Part shown: positions 8,885-23,151 of the stretch, piece after piece
Layout of the letters: every line of letters starts with the position of its first letter
How positions within the stretch are numbered: position 1 is the stretch's first letter
Assembly: GCF_001729745.1 (NCBI RefSeq)
Contig: NZ_CP017187.1
Location: 1-64,000, forward strand
Direction: 5' to 3'
Source: Enterobacter hormaechei subsp. hoffmannii
Lineage (GTDB): Bacteria; Pseudomonadota; Gammaproteobacteria; Enterobacterales; Enterobacteriaceae
Length of the DNA: 64,000 bases
The notes under the pieces: model-generated
The model's input: only the letters and a program-made list of their open reading frames with translations
The model's database searches: none
Told to the model about the DNA's origin: nothing
Position numbers and translations under genes: made by a program

Positions 8885-11032
8885 ATGGCTCATTCAACAG
8901 AACCGCAGTTGTCCGGAAAACACCCCGACCGGGCCGTCAGCACACCGGAGGAAGATCGCTACGGATTTACCTACATTGCCACCGAGCTAGCCCGTGCCAT
9001 TCAGGGGATCGGACGGGAGGGCAGTGCCGTAGTTGGTATCGAAGGAGCCTGGGGGACGGGAAAAACCAGCCTCCTGAACCTGCTGCGCACGGCACTGGAT
9101 GAACAGAAAGAAGAACGGACGTATGTCCTGAGCATTTCCCCCTGGCTTGACGGCAGTGATACGTCACTGGTGGCATCACTTCTGTTGCCGGTCGCAGGCA
9201 TCATTGCCGAAGAAGAAAAAAAACGGCTTACAGACGTCGAACGGGCAGATCTTAAAGAGAAGGAAATGCTGACTGACACTACCCGCACGCTCATGGATTA
9301 CACCCGAGCGACCGCCCGAAGACTGGCTCCGCTCGCGCAGATCGCCGCCGTGATACCCGGGGTCCCCGATGCCAGCGGAGCCCTGAAAGCCCTGTCGGAT
9401 TCGGACTGGCTGAAAGGAAAAGAAAAAACCACGGCAGAAATGCGCGCCGAAATCGCAAAGAAAATCGCGGAGCTGGATCTGAGTTTCATCGTCCTGCTGG
9501 ACGATCTTGACCGTCTTGAACCGGCGCAGGCGGTGGAGGTGGTCAGGCTGGTGAAATCGGTCGCCGATTTTCCCCGTTTTCGCTACCTGCTCTGTTATGA
9601 CAAAGCTGTCCTGTCACAGGCTATCAGTCAGGGGCTGGGGATTCCTGATGGCGACCTGTATTTACAGAAAATTGTGCAGATCTCCTTCGGATTGCCGCGT
9701 CCGGAAACCTTTGTGCTGCGCCGGCAATTCAGGGAAGAGGCCATCAGGTTATACGAAACGGTAAACGGGCAAGCCGCAGAGCCAGTTATGCGGGCCGCTC
9801 TGACGAGCGTCGCCGACATTTATGGTGCAGCACTAAAAACCCCCAGGGAGGTCCGGATAGCCATTAATGCGCTGGAATTCCGCTATGCGAGCATGCGGGA
9901 CTATGTTTATTTCCCGGATCTGTGCTTTCTGCAACTGCTCCGCACCACGAATGTCGGCCTGTATGACTGGGTGGAAGCATACCTGTCTGAACGGGCAGTG
10001 GTGGAGTCCGGCGAAGGCTATGTCAGTGAAGAAGAGCTGAAAGTAATGACCGGGAGCCTGCAGACTCACCTGTCCCGATATTTTCCTGACTCAGCGCATA
10101 CCATCGATGCGCTGAGTCAGTGGGTTCCGGGGATCTCTACCGGGGTGACGGACCTTTCCATCCAGCTGTTCAGGACGGGAAACGAACAGGAAAAATCCTT
10201 GCTGACCGCAGGAAGGCGGCTGGGTAGCCTGACGTACTGGCGATACTATTTCGCCTTTTCGGCCCCGCAAAACGTCCTGCAACCGGAGGTTTTCGACAAA
10301 ATCTTCGCGGTGGCAGGTCATCCGGGAAAACAGCAGGAACTCGCCGAATTGTTGCTGGGGTATATCCAGAACATAAATTTATCTTCCAGGACCTGGTTTG
10401 AGCACATACTGACCCAGCTGACCCAGCCACATATCGCATCCCGCACTCCCGCTGAATGCCGCGGTTTGCTGCGATTCTTCCTGGACTACGGCGATGAAAT
10501 GCTAAGGCGCTACCAGGCGGAAGATCCGCGATTTGAGTTGCATGACCTGGACACCTACAGCGTGGCTGACCGCCTCATCAGGCGGATGTTACAGGATAAT
10601 GCAGACGATACCCTGGTCTTCCTGACAGAACTGACCCGGAACGGCCGGGCCTGGTACTGGATGACAGAATATGTGCATCACCTGCTGTGGCAACACGGGA
10701 TGGCCGGGGGCATATCGAAAGATGAACAGGAAGAGTGGATGTCTCAGGACACATTAGAGACGTTTCGGGACACGCTTGGTTTCAGGCTGAACAGTACAGC
10801 CATCACCGATAAACTGCCGGATTTCACCCTGCTGAACAGGTATATCCATGCATGGTGTGACATTAGCGGAGTGCACGCCGTACGGGAATGGGTGACCTCT
10901 CAGATCCAGGAAGATGAGGCTTTTCTGAAGTTGCTTTTACAATTGCGGGATCATCGCACCAAATCAGTAAAGAGGGGGTACCGTACCCTGAAACTGGCCA
11001 GCCTGACCGAAATTCTGGGGAGGAAGAGCTGA
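8885..11032 (+). CDS. KAP-family P-loop NTPase
   Basis: 715 aa. Walker A is GAWGTGKTS (54-62) and Walker B is FIVLLDDLDR (201-210), the KAP signature. Between them lies the usual long insert (about 95-190), here charged and Ala-rich; hydrophobic runs near 92-107 and 148-160 could be weak membrane-associated helices. KAP NTPases include PifA, the F-encoded phage-exclusion protein, and are generally membrane-linked. The C-terminal ~350 residues are unlike anything I can name. The gene is translated directly after the Arc-like gene. A role in phage exclusion is inference from family and plasmid context. Confidence 0.8.
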   Translation: MAHSTEPQLSGKHPDRAVSTPEEDRYGFTYIATELARAIQGIGREGSAVVGIEGAWGTGKTSLLNLLRTALDEQKEERTYVLSISPWLDGSDTSLVASLLLPVAGIIAEEEKKRLTDVERADLKEKEMLTDTTRTLMDYTRATARRLAPLAQIAAVIPGVPDASGALKALSDSDWLKGKEKTTAEMRAEIAKKIAELDLSFIVLLDDLDRLEPAQAVEVVRLVKSVADFPRFRYLLCYDKAVLSQAISQGLGIPDGDLYLQKIVQISFGLPRPETFVLRRQFREEAIRLYETVNGQAAEPVMRAALTSVADIYGAALKTPREVRIAINALEFRYASMRDYVYFPDLCFLQLLRTTNVGLYDWVEAYLSERAVVESGEGYVSEEELKVMTGSLQTHLSRYFPDSAHTIDALSQWVPGISTGVTDLSIQLFRTGNEQEKSLLTAGRRLGSLTYWRYYFAFSAPQNVLQPEVFDKIFAVAGHPGKQQELAELLLGYIQNINLSSRTWFEHILTQLTQPHIASRTPAECRGLLRFFLDYGDEMLRRYQAEDPRFELHDLDTYSVADRLIRRMLQDNADDTLVFLTELTRNGRAWYWMTEYVHHLLWQHGMAGGISKDEQEEWMSQDTLETFRDTLGFRLNSTAITDKLPDFTLLNRYIHAWCDISGVHAVREWVTSQIQEDEAFLKLLLQLRDHRTKSVKRGYRTLKLASLTEILGRKS

Positions 11033-11135
11033 TTAAAATACGTATCAGGCATATCAAAAAGACAGGCTATTATGCAGAACTGGTTGCCCAGGTCGAGCAA
11101 GCCATTGCAGGATTCCGGTACTCACAATCCGATCG

Positions 11136-12680
11136 CTAAGGCCCTGGCGGGGCCTTATGCATGCATAGCGGACTGTACCATCGATAAAAATCGGCGGCAG
11201 GCATGGGCCTGCCATAATAATATCCCTGCACGTACGGCACCTGATTTTTAATCAGCCAGTCAACCTGATGTGCTGCCGTCACGCCCTCCGCAATGGTGGT
11301 AAGGTTCAGACGCCTGCTGAGGCCGACAATGGTGTCCAGTACCGGTGTGTCCACATCGGCTGACGTCAGGCTGTCGATGAATATTTTGTCTATTTTCAGG
11401 TAATCCACCGGCAGGCTCTGAAGCAGGCTCAGTGAGCAGTAGCCCGTACCAAAATCATCCACGGCCACCTGACAGCCTTTCTGACGTAGCTCATTGAGTT
11501 TCACTGATGCCGTCTCTGTGTCCTCAACCAGGCTGCGCTCGGTAATTTCCAGCACCAGGCGAAATGCGGCGTCCAGAGATACCCGCAGTCTCAGAACATC
11601 AGCAGTAAACGACCGGTCCGCCAGGTGAGGGGCAGCAATATTGACACCCAGATGGAAAGGGGCGTTCACCTGCCAGACTCTGACATCCTCTTCTATCAGG
11701 CCAAACAAATGCTGCGTCAGACTGATAATCAGACCTTCCTCTTCAGCGGCCCGGATAAATACCTCCGGTGAAATACTCCTGCCGTCGGGACGTTGCCAGC
11801 GCATCAGGGCTTCGGCGCCGGAGCAGATGCCAGTTTCGGTGTCACAGAACGGCTGGTAGTGCACGCTGAATTCGCCATCTGCCATCCCTTTCCTGATTTC
11901 TTCTGCCAGAGACATCTTTCTGGTATCCCAGAGGCGCCACATGTACAGCATGGCTAACGTCAGAAGCAAAGACAGGGGGCCGAGGAAAATCAGGTTGCGC
12001 AGGATGTAATGGCGAAGCGACAGCGGCGGGGTAAGGATCCGAAGCTGCGCCTGACTCACATCAGAGCTGAACTCAGCGGTGAACACTTTGGATCGGGGGG
12101 CGGTTTTCTCCTGACCGGAAATGATGGGTCCGCCATTAAAGCGGAGCTGCTGAGCCGAATGATCCTCATCATCCAGGGAGTCCATCAGGTCCACGAAATA
12201 CCGTGCATCCACCACACTGAACGCCGTGGTCCGGTTGCCGACGCCGAATGCGTAGATAACTGCAGCATGGCCTGGCACGCTGCTGGTTCCTTCTGTAGCG
12301 ATGACTTTCATCCGACCCGGAGGGGCTGAAACGGTAACACCGAAAATATCATCGGCACTTTGCTGCCTGGCACCGGTCACGGATGAACAGATTAATATAC
12401 CATCCCGGATAAGTCCGGTGCTGCGGATATAGGGCGTCAGGGCCCCGTTCTCCGTCATCTGCTGCAGGACGCTTTCACAGGGCCGCGTGGAAAGCCTGGC
12501 AGTCACCAGATTCGCGCGCAGGGCAATGGATGTGATGTGGTCGACCTGGCTCATCAGAATACCCGCCGTCACGGCAGTGTCCCTGTCCAGCTGTCGATAA
12601 GCCATACCTGATGACAATAGTGTGATCAGGAGTGCGGGCACGAGAATTCCGGCAGCCAGCACCGATTTTCTAAATTTCAT
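11136..12680 (-). CDS. CSS-motif/EAL-domain c-di-GMP phosphodiesterase
   Basis: 514 aa inner-membrane protein. Transmembrane helix 1 spans about 6-26. A periplasmic CSS sensor domain follows, with Cys98-Ser-Ser and another Cys at 68. Transmembrane helix 2 lies at about 229-249, then a cytoplasmic EAL domain. The EAL motif is at 290-292 (AEALMRW), with NIAAPHL, EITE, DDFGTGY (408-414), KIDK, AEGV (Glu465) and QGYYYGRPM present, so catalysis looks intact. The family (PdeB, PdeC, PdeG and relatives) hydrolyses c-di-GMP and is controlled by periplasmic disulfide state. A frameshifted LuxR-type regulator lies upstream on the same strand, and a fragment of a second EAL gene sits at about 50376. Confidence 0.9.
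   Translation of the reverse strand: MKFRKSVLAAGILVPALLITLLSSGMAYRQLDRDTAVTAGILMSQVDHITSIALRANLVTARLSTRPCESVLQQMTENGALTPYIRSTGLIRDGILICSSVTGARQQSADDIFGVTVSAPPGRMKVIATEGTSSVPGHAAVIYAFGVGNRTTAFSVVDARYFVDLMDSLDDEDHSAQQLRFNGGPIISGQEKTAPRSKVFTAEFSSDVSQAQLRILTPPLSLRHYILRNLIFLGPLSLLLTLAMLYMWRLWDTRKMSLAEEIRKGMADGEFSVHYQPFCDTETGICSGAEALMRWQRPDGRSISPEVFIRAAEEEGLIISLTQHLFGLIEEDVRVWQVNAPFHLGVNIAAPHLADRSFTADVLRLRVSLDAAFRLVLEITERSLVEDTETASVKLNELRQKGCQVAVDDFGTGYCSLSLLQSLPVDYLKIDKIFIDSLTSADVDTPVLDTIVGLSRRLNLTTIAEGVTAAHQVDWLIKNQVPYVQGYYYGRPMPAADFYRWYSPLCMHKAPPGP
11137..11156. terminator. Hairpin between the KAP NTPase and the EAL gene
   Basis: TAAGGCCC (11137-11144) pairs with GGGCCTTA (11149-11156). It lies between convergent genes and overlaps the EAL gene stop codon. 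There is no long T-run on either side, so strength is uncertain. Confidence 0.55.
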
Positions 12681-13097
12681 TATTCATCCTGTAGGTGGTT
12701 TCATAAATACCCTATCACCACTTAATGGCTTGTTAAGCATTAAATCACCCTTGTTTCATGGTTATTTAAGAAAGTAAAACCATCCTGGGGTAATCTGTAA
12801 TGAATATAATCGCAGAGTTCAGATTGGGTAAATATTTTTGAACAGATTTGACATTGCGCTGACAATCTTGGCGTTGCTTATCATTGCCGCAGAAACCTGG
12901 TTTTGCTCGGCCAGTGTGGTGTGGCGTATGGGAATGATGATAAGTCTTTATCTGCTGCAGTGAGAAAAAGTATGCCAGTTATGGCCACGAAGTAAAAATT
13001 GCTGCGGGGACCACCAACCAGCGACAGACCAATAAGGAAAACAGAGTAATGGCTCTCAAAATGAATATTCTAATATTCGCTCTCGCGATGACAAGTT
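12681..13097. other. Intergenic region upstream of the EAL gene
   Basis: 417 bases without a convincing gene. A tiny frame at 13049-13105 (19 codons including stop, starting MALKMNILIFALAM) has an AAGGA upstream and looks like a truncated signal sequence; I would not call it a gene. The EAL promoter should be in the AT-rich part at about 12700-12790. Confidence 0.35.
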
Positions 13098-13726
13098 TTA
13101 GCTGACCGCCTCACTAATCCCATTACTCATGAATCCTTCCTGGATACCCGGTAGCCCTTTATTTCGTTCATAGACAAACCGTAAAAAAGAAGGCTGTCTC
13201 AATCCCGTTTTGTTCAGAATATTCTGGCGATGTGCATATAACGTTTTGACTGGTATTTCAATTAACAGGGCAATCTCATTAATGTGTAAATCAGATACAA
13301 AATATGGCAGCACACGACTCTCTGTATGCGTCAGGTATATACCCTCGGCGCGCTCACCTTGCGACTCAGGACACTGCAGTATCTGGTTTAACTCACATGA
13401 AGCGAGGCTAATGTCTGTTTTATCGAAACAGTTCTACTCCCTAGAATTCCTTTCGGGAACACCCGACCAGTAACCTTTCCTGTTAGCCAAATCAAGGTGG
13501 CATCTGATCTTTCTGTTCGAATTTCATTTAGCGCTGACCAGTCACCCCGGAAAATGATATGGCTATCAATAATGACAAGTATTCGATCAGCGCCTTTAAT
13601 GCTATCTGGCAGACTGCAATGATTAAAGCATAACTGCAGGCAGGTTATATCTCGCATTAAAGCGGAAAGTACTCTGTACAGCCGAAAATTATCCGTCAGG
13701 ATGACTACCAATAATTCACTATTCAC
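13098..13726 (-). pseudogene. LuxR-type transcription regulator, frameshifted
   Basis: Two frames together make a LuxR-family regulator of about 209 aa. The first (13726 down to about 13391) gives a receiver-like N-terminus (MNSELLVVILTDNFRLYRVL). The second carries the helix-turn-helix (YLTHTESRVLPYFVSDLH, then PVKTLYAHRQNILNKTGL). The C-terminal frame is open upstream to around 13430, so a single-base shift near 13400-13433 joins them. Whether this is a true mutation, programmed frameshift or sequence error cannot be told. The pairing with an EAL protein suggests a role in adhesion or motility control. Confidence 0.7.
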
Positions 13727-13799
13727 TATTCACGAATTGCGTTCTCTTTTAAATGAAAAATAATGAAGTTATAAATTAACCCTGGGTGAATTAACGAAG

Positions 13800-13823
13800 T
13801 CTGGCCGCCATCCGGCGGCCAGA
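13800..13823 (-). terminator. Hairpin behind the first beta-glucoside operon
   Basis: TCTGGCCGCC (13800-13809) and GGCGGCCAGA (13814-13823) form a perfect 10-bp stem with a 4-base loop, about 65 bases downstream of the GH1 stop on the minus strand. Confidence 0.65.
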
Positions 13824-13889
13824 CAGTCATTCAGCGATAGATAAAAGTCGTATTCACTTCATCGTTTCTGTATGACAAAATCCGGATAT

Positions 13890-17192
<3,303 letters not shown>

Positions 17193-17201
17193 TCAAAAAG
17201 C

Positions 17202-17272
17202 AAAAAAAAACCCACTCCGCCCAGATAATACTGGTCTGAAGTAGGTTTTGCCTGCAAACGCAGTAACAATCC
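17202..17272 (-). promoter_or_regulatory. BglG-type RAT antiterminator overlapping a terminator
   Basis: On the minus strand a 29-base element (17244-17272), GGATTGTTACTGCG followed by TTTGCAGGCAAAACC, is a near-canonical ribonucleic antiterminator. Its 3' end overlaps the left arm of a terminator hairpin, roughly 17211-17249 (AACCTACTTCAGACCAG pairing with CTGGGCGGAGTGGGTT). A run of nine T follows (17202-17210). A phosphorylation-controlled BglG/SacY-type protein would bind it and allow readthrough into the PTS gene. Confidence 0.88.
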
Positions 17273-17566
17273 AGTTTCTAAAAATTCGTCTGAGAAATGT
17301 ATAAATAACTGGGGTTTCCAGATATCTAATTGTATCCTCAAAAATGTTATACACCGTGCCTGAGTTCATATGAATAGCAGAAATGCAGTATGGCGGATTA
17401 CCGATATCAATCGTCGTAAAATATACAGATAGCAAAAAATAAAGCCTCATATGATATGAGGCTTTATTTATACAGATCTATTAGCATGCAGGGTAAAAGT
17501 GAGGTGGCGGGATCACATGATATGTTTTTACCGGTATGCCCTGCATTCACTCTGAAATCCGGTTCT
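17273..17566. terminator. Promoter region of the PTS operon and bidirectional hairpin
   Basis: 17437-17469 is an inverted repeat (AAATAAAGCCTCATAT with ATATGAGGCTTTATTT) rich in A and T at its ends. It is a likely bidirectional terminator between the DUF1349 gene and the PTS leader. The operon promoter should lie at about 17290-17430. No gene is seen. Confidence 0.6.
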
Positions 17567-18217
17567 CTATTTTCCGCTACGGAAATCAGGAACATTTCCT
17601 GAAACGAGGGCGAAATCAGAGAATTCTACTTCGCATCCGGAGGCGTTAGGCGCTTGTGCCTCGAACCCTATGTGTAAAATCTGTTCCGCGTCGTTCAGCA
17701 CATCAAGGGGAAAAGCGCGCACAAATATCCATTTTTGACCATCCAGCGAAGCATGGAAGGCAAATACATTATCTTTGCGGGAGATCCGTAAATGCACTTC
17801 CTGTCCACTGACGGTAAAAGCATTGGCATCATCAGAGGTATATCCGTTGTTCACCACAGAGACAACCATGGGTTCACGTTCGGGTGAATATTCAAAGCAC
17901 AACTTCGCCCATGATCGTTCGTTAACGTAAAGAAGCAACACGCCGGCATCGAAGGTGTTACCGAATTCGACTTTTACCGTTGAACGAAATTGAAAGTCTC
18001 CGCCAGGAGCCGGACGTAAAAGTGTTGCTGCATTACACCGGCTTGCAGACGTTACCTGGCTTGTGCCCCTTCCCGGATCGATGAAAATATCACTGTACGG
18101 CAATGCCCTAACGGCTATCTTCCGGGATAGCGTATCAATGTTCCAAACGGAGCCTTCTGACGGCTGTAAGAGGCTAATGTTGTCATGTGAAAGATGGTTC
18201 ATAGCTATTCCTTTCAT
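17567..18217 (-). CDS. DUF1349 lectin-like protein, paralogue A
   Basis: 216 aa, cytoplasmic, without a signal peptide. The sequence has the DUF1349 (concanavalin A-like beta-sandwich) pattern: GDFQFRSTVKVEF, FDAGVLLLYVNERSWAKLC, EPMVVSVVNNG, LRISRKDNVFAFHASLDGQ. The family's biochemical role is uncertain; a carbohydrate-binding fold suggests sugar-related substrates. It is in the same direction as, and 15 bases after, the MFS gene at 18233-19447, so they form an operon. A clear paralogue at 36321-36950 is also adjacent to an MFS gene. An internal Met at codon 6 may be the true start. Confidence 0.75.
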   Translation of the reverse strand: MKGIAMNHLSHDNISLLQPSEGSVWNIDTLSRKIAVRALPYSDIFIDPGRGTSQVTSASRCNAATLLRPAPGGDFQFRSTVKVEFGNTFDAGVLLLYVNERSWAKLCFEYSPEREPMVVSVVNNGYTSDDANAFTVSGQEVHLRISRKDNVFAFHASLDGQKWIFVRAFPLDVLNDAEQILHIGFEAQAPNASGCEVEFSDFALVSGNVPDFRSGK

Positions 18218-18232
18218 ATATTCTATTAATTT

Positions 18233-19447
18233 TTAATGATCTACATTTTTTTTTTCAGAGAAAATAGGGATGATGGTCAGGGAAAAGAGCATGACCAGGG
18301 CGGACAGGAAACAAAACGCATTGGCCAGTCCTGTATAATGTGCAATAAATCCGACCGCTGCGGGCCCCATAAGCACCCCCAGATATCCCAGCATGCTTGC
18401 AGCGGAGATAGCCAAAGAAGGGGCCATTGAATCCTGTTTGCCTGCACGCGTGAACAAAATAGGCACCACGTTACCGGCAGCAAAGCCCGCTATCGCAATC
18501 GCACTAAAGACAATGGCAACGGATGAGGACAGTGAAATAACCAAAAGTCCAATTGCCGTAAATATTACACCAAGAGTCAGTATCCAGCGCTCTCCTGCAA
18601 GTGAGACGAGCCTGTCACCGACGAAGCGGCTTAATGTCATCGCCACCGCAAAGACAACATACCCCGATCCTGCTATGTTTGCCGGTAAACTTTTTTCCTG
18701 AATCAGGAGCAATGCACCCCAGTCAAGCATCGCACCTTCTGCCAGGAACATCACCATTGCCAGAAGGCCTACCACAATCACTTTACCTTTAGGAAGTACA
18801 AATAATGGCGCGTCGTTAACCGTAACTGTTCTGAGGAACTTGTTTCTGATAACTGAGAGGCATATCAGTATCGTAAATATTGCGATCATCGATGCCACAA
18901 AAACGTGTAATCCCGTGGCAATCAGCAAAGTCATAACCACAGCGCCGGCAAGCCCTCCAACGCTGTAAAAACCATGAAATCCTGACATTAAAGGCATACC
19001 CGCCCGATCCTGAACTTCAGAACCGTGAATGTTGGCTGCTACATCAGTCGCACCAATCGAAAGGCCAAATAAGAAAAGTGCAGCACCAATTCCCAGGGGG
19101 GTGGAAAGCAGGGCAAGAAGGGGTAAAGCAACCACAATACCCACAGCACCCATGATGATGACCATCCGGCTGCCGGCTTTAGCAGAAATGCCACCGGCAG
19201 CAGGCATCCCTATTAATGCCCCCAGACCCAGACATAACAATACGGCACCCAAAAGAGCGGGCTCCGCCTGCATACGGCTTTGGGCGAAGGGTACCAGGGG
19301 AGCCCAACAGGCGAGCCCAAAACCAGCGATAAAGAATGCCAGTCTGGTGGCAAGTTTTGCGTCCGTGAGTTCTGTGAACTTAATATTGTCTGCTGAATAA
19401 GCCAGCTCATTTCCTTTCCCTGATATCATTTCTTCACTACTTTTCAT
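18233..19447 (-). CDS. MFS transporter (YbjJ-like)
   Basis: 404 aa with about twelve hydrophobic segments from residue 31. Charged loops between segments resemble MFS motif A in weak form (AGGISAKAGSRMV). It most resembles the small YbjJ/fucose-permease-like branch. The substrate is unknown. Transcribed divergently from the AraC-type gene at 19532 with 84 bases between, the usual arrangement for a pump and its own regulator (as in nimR/nimT). The DUF1349 gene follows immediately. Confidence 0.85.
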   Translation of the reverse strand: MKSSEEMISGKGNELAYSADNIKFTELTDAKLATRLAFFIAGFGLACWAPLVPFAQSRMQAEPALLGAVLLCLGLGALIGMPAAGGISAKAGSRMVIIMGAVGIVVALPLLALLSTPLGIGAALFLFGLSIGATDVAANIHGSEVQDRAGMPLMSGFHGFYSVGGLAGAVVMTLLIATGLHVFVASMIAIFTILICLSVIRNKFLRTVTVNDAPLFVLPKGKVIVVGLLAMVMFLAEGAMLDWGALLLIQEKSLPANIAGSGYVVFAVAMTLSRFVGDRLVSLAGERWILTLGVIFTAIGLLVISLSSSVAIVFSAIAIAGFAAGNVVPILFTRAGKQDSMAPSLAISAASMLGYLGVLMGPAAVGFIAHYTGLANAFCFLSALVMLFSLTIIPIFSEKKNVDH

Positions 19448-19531
19448 CTGATACGCCCTGTGCGACGGTGTAAAAACAACCTAAAAAATACCAGTAGCAT
19501 GCGTGTCATGATTCAGATAGGATGACAAATT

Positions 19532-20302
19532 ATGTCTAATATACGCCAAAACACTATGAATCCAGATTTCGCTATCTCGCCTCTGGTAGGTCAGCCAGAA
19601 CAATGGGGGGCTGATGTTCTTGAAAAGCATACTCATGCGCGCCACCAGTTAATTTTTTCCTCCCGGGGCGTCATTCACATCAAAACACATGTCGGCGAGT
19701 GGGTTCTTCCACCCAGCAGGGCACTCTGGATTGATGCCGGTACTGAACATTATGTTGAAACCAAGAAGCCAGCCTCGCCCTTTGTTCTGTATATTTCTCC
19801 CGCTTTTTTTTCCATGGATAAGCCTGAACACTGCTGCGTGGTTGAAGTGAGCAACCTGGTCAGGGAGCTCATCATGGCGTGTGCAAAAATGGGGTGGACC
19901 TATGATGAAAATAGTCACAGTCACCGACTGGCAGAGGTGTTGGTAGGCAGTCTTTCAGGTTTACAGCTCGCATCACTGGAACTGATCAAGCCGAAAGATC
20001 CCAGAGCCATCCACTTAATAAAATTACTGGAGCACGACCCGGGATCACGACGGTCGCTGCACGACCTGGCCAGAGAAGCAGGAGCTAGCGGAAGAACGAT
20101 AGAACGACTTTTTGCTCAGGAGACAAATCTTCCCTTCGGAGCCTGGAGACAGAGACATCGAATGCTGTTTGCGCTGGAACGTCTGGCTTATGGCCAGAGT
20201 GTCATGAATGTCGCGCTGGAGTCAGGCTATGAGTCTGCTTCAAGCTTTATTGCTGCTTTCAAGGCAATGTTTGGTACCACGCCATCTAAATATTTCTCAT
20301 AA
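19532..20302 (+). CDS. AraC-family regulator with N-terminal cupin
   Basis: 256 aa. The N-terminal cupin-like domain has THARHQLIFSSRG with the His residues typical of the NimR-type group. The C-terminal AraC double helix-turn-helix (about 165-256) contains LHDLAREAGASGRTIERLF and ends in SGYESASSFIAAFKAMFGTTP, the conserved second helix-turn-helix. It likely controls the divergent MFS/DUF1349 operon. The ATG at 19532 is reasonable, with Met9 an alternative. Confidence 0.88.
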   Translation: MSNIRQNTMNPDFAISPLVGQPEQWGADVLEKHTHARHQLIFSSRGVIHIKTHVGEWVLPPSRALWIDAGTEHYVETKKPASPFVLYISPAFFSMDKPEHCCVVEVSNLVRELIMACAKMGWTYDENSHSHRLAEVLVGSLSGLQLASLELIKPKDPRAIHLIKLLEHDPGSRRSLHDLAREAGASGRTIERLFAQETNLPFGAWRQRHRMLFALERLAYGQSVMNVALESGYESASSFIAAFKAMFGTTPSKYFS

Positions 20303-22095
<1,793 letters not shown>

Positions 22096-22155
22096 TTACA
22101 GTCCAACATTTACCGGTAACACTTTCTTTTATTTATAATGATATGGGATAATTTT

Positions 22156-23052
22156 TTATTCCGAGGGCAACACTAAACTTTCCGCGAGGAACTCTACAAA
22201 TGATGAGGTTCTTGATGGAAGAACAATGTTTTTATAATAAACCGCATTGAGTGGTTCGCGGACACGCAGTTTCTCTTTTATATTAAGATTGACAAGATCA
22301 CCCTTTGTAATATCATTTTTTACATACGGTTCTGGCAGGCAAGCAATACCCGACGAGTGAATGGCCAGCTGTCTTATAATCTCACTGTTTGAAGCGACAA
22401 TGGATGGCTGAATTTTATAATAGTGTTCTTCGCCCGTATCCAGAGGCCAGTCATTCATTAAGGAGTTTTGTTTGTAACCTATCAGCCTGTGGCTTTTTAA
22501 TGCATCAACTCGATGAGGCATACCATGCTCTGCAATGTATCGCGGAGAGGCAACAAACATCATCTGGCACAGCCCAAGTATCTTCGCATGTAAGCCGGAG
22601 TCTTTGAGTTTTCCGATGCAAACAGCAACATCACTTCTGTGTTCAAGCAAATCATAAACATTGTCATTTGAAATTATTTCAATTTCTATCTCAGGATAGC
22701 ATTTCTGATATCGATGCAGAACCGGTGTAATGACGTGCAGTACAAGAGACGTGGACGCAATGATCCGAATCTTCCCGGATGGATGACGACGTTTCATGGT
22801 GACATGTTCTTCTGCATCCTCTACTGAAGCAATGATTTGTTTGGCATATTCCAGGAATGTCCTTCCTTCTTCAGTGGATTCCAGTCTCCGCGTTGAGCGT
22901 CTGACCAGTACGGTATCTAATTTCTCCTCCAGTCGTCGAAGCGCTCTGCTAACAGCTGATACGGTAAGATCCAGCTCATACGCAGCTCGTGATAATGTCC
23001 CTGTTTCTATAACAGCAATAAATATCTGCATTTCTGCTAAAGTTGTTTTCAT
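22156..23052 (-). CDS. LysR-family regulator
   Basis: 298 aa, standard LysR length. N-terminal winged helix-turn-helix: MQIFIAVIETGTLSRAAYEL, then SAVSRALRRLEEKLDTVLV. Residues from about 90 form the substrate-binding fold (GKIRIIASTSLVLHVITPVL). It most resembles the YafC/DmlR-like group. It is divergent from the MFS gene at 23152 with a 99-base shared promoter region, so it probably controls that pump. Confidence 0.88.
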   Translation of the reverse strand: MKTTLAEMQIFIAVIETGTLSRAAYELDLTVSAVSRALRRLEEKLDTVLVRRSTRRLESTEEGRTFLEYAKQIIASVEDAEEHVTMKRRHPSGKIRIIASTSLVLHVITPVLHRYQKCYPEIEIEIISNDNVYDLLEHRSDVAVCIGKLKDSGLHAKILGLCQMMFVASPRYIAEHGMPHRVDALKSHRLIGYKQNSLMNDWPLDTGEEHYYKIQPSIVASNSEIIRQLAIHSSGIACLPEPYVKNDITKGDLVNLNIKEKLRVREPLNAVYYKNIVLPSRTSSFVEFLAESLVLPSE

Positions 23053-23151
23053 CTTTGCCTTGAAGTCAAAAGTGTTTTAACGGCATAAATCTGTTCTTAT
23101 TCACAGAGATATTTCAGTATTAATCCTTACATTTATCGATTAAGGATTTTT

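Noticed and set aside
11033..11136. Open frame continuing past the KAP stop in another frame (ends GFRYSQSDR)
   Set aside because: No start codon or ribosome binding site; it might be an old gene tail but cannot be supported.
13049..13105. 18-aa signal-peptide-like frame with AAGGA upstream
   Set aside because: Too short and overlapping the LuxR-type gene end; probably chance or a remnant.
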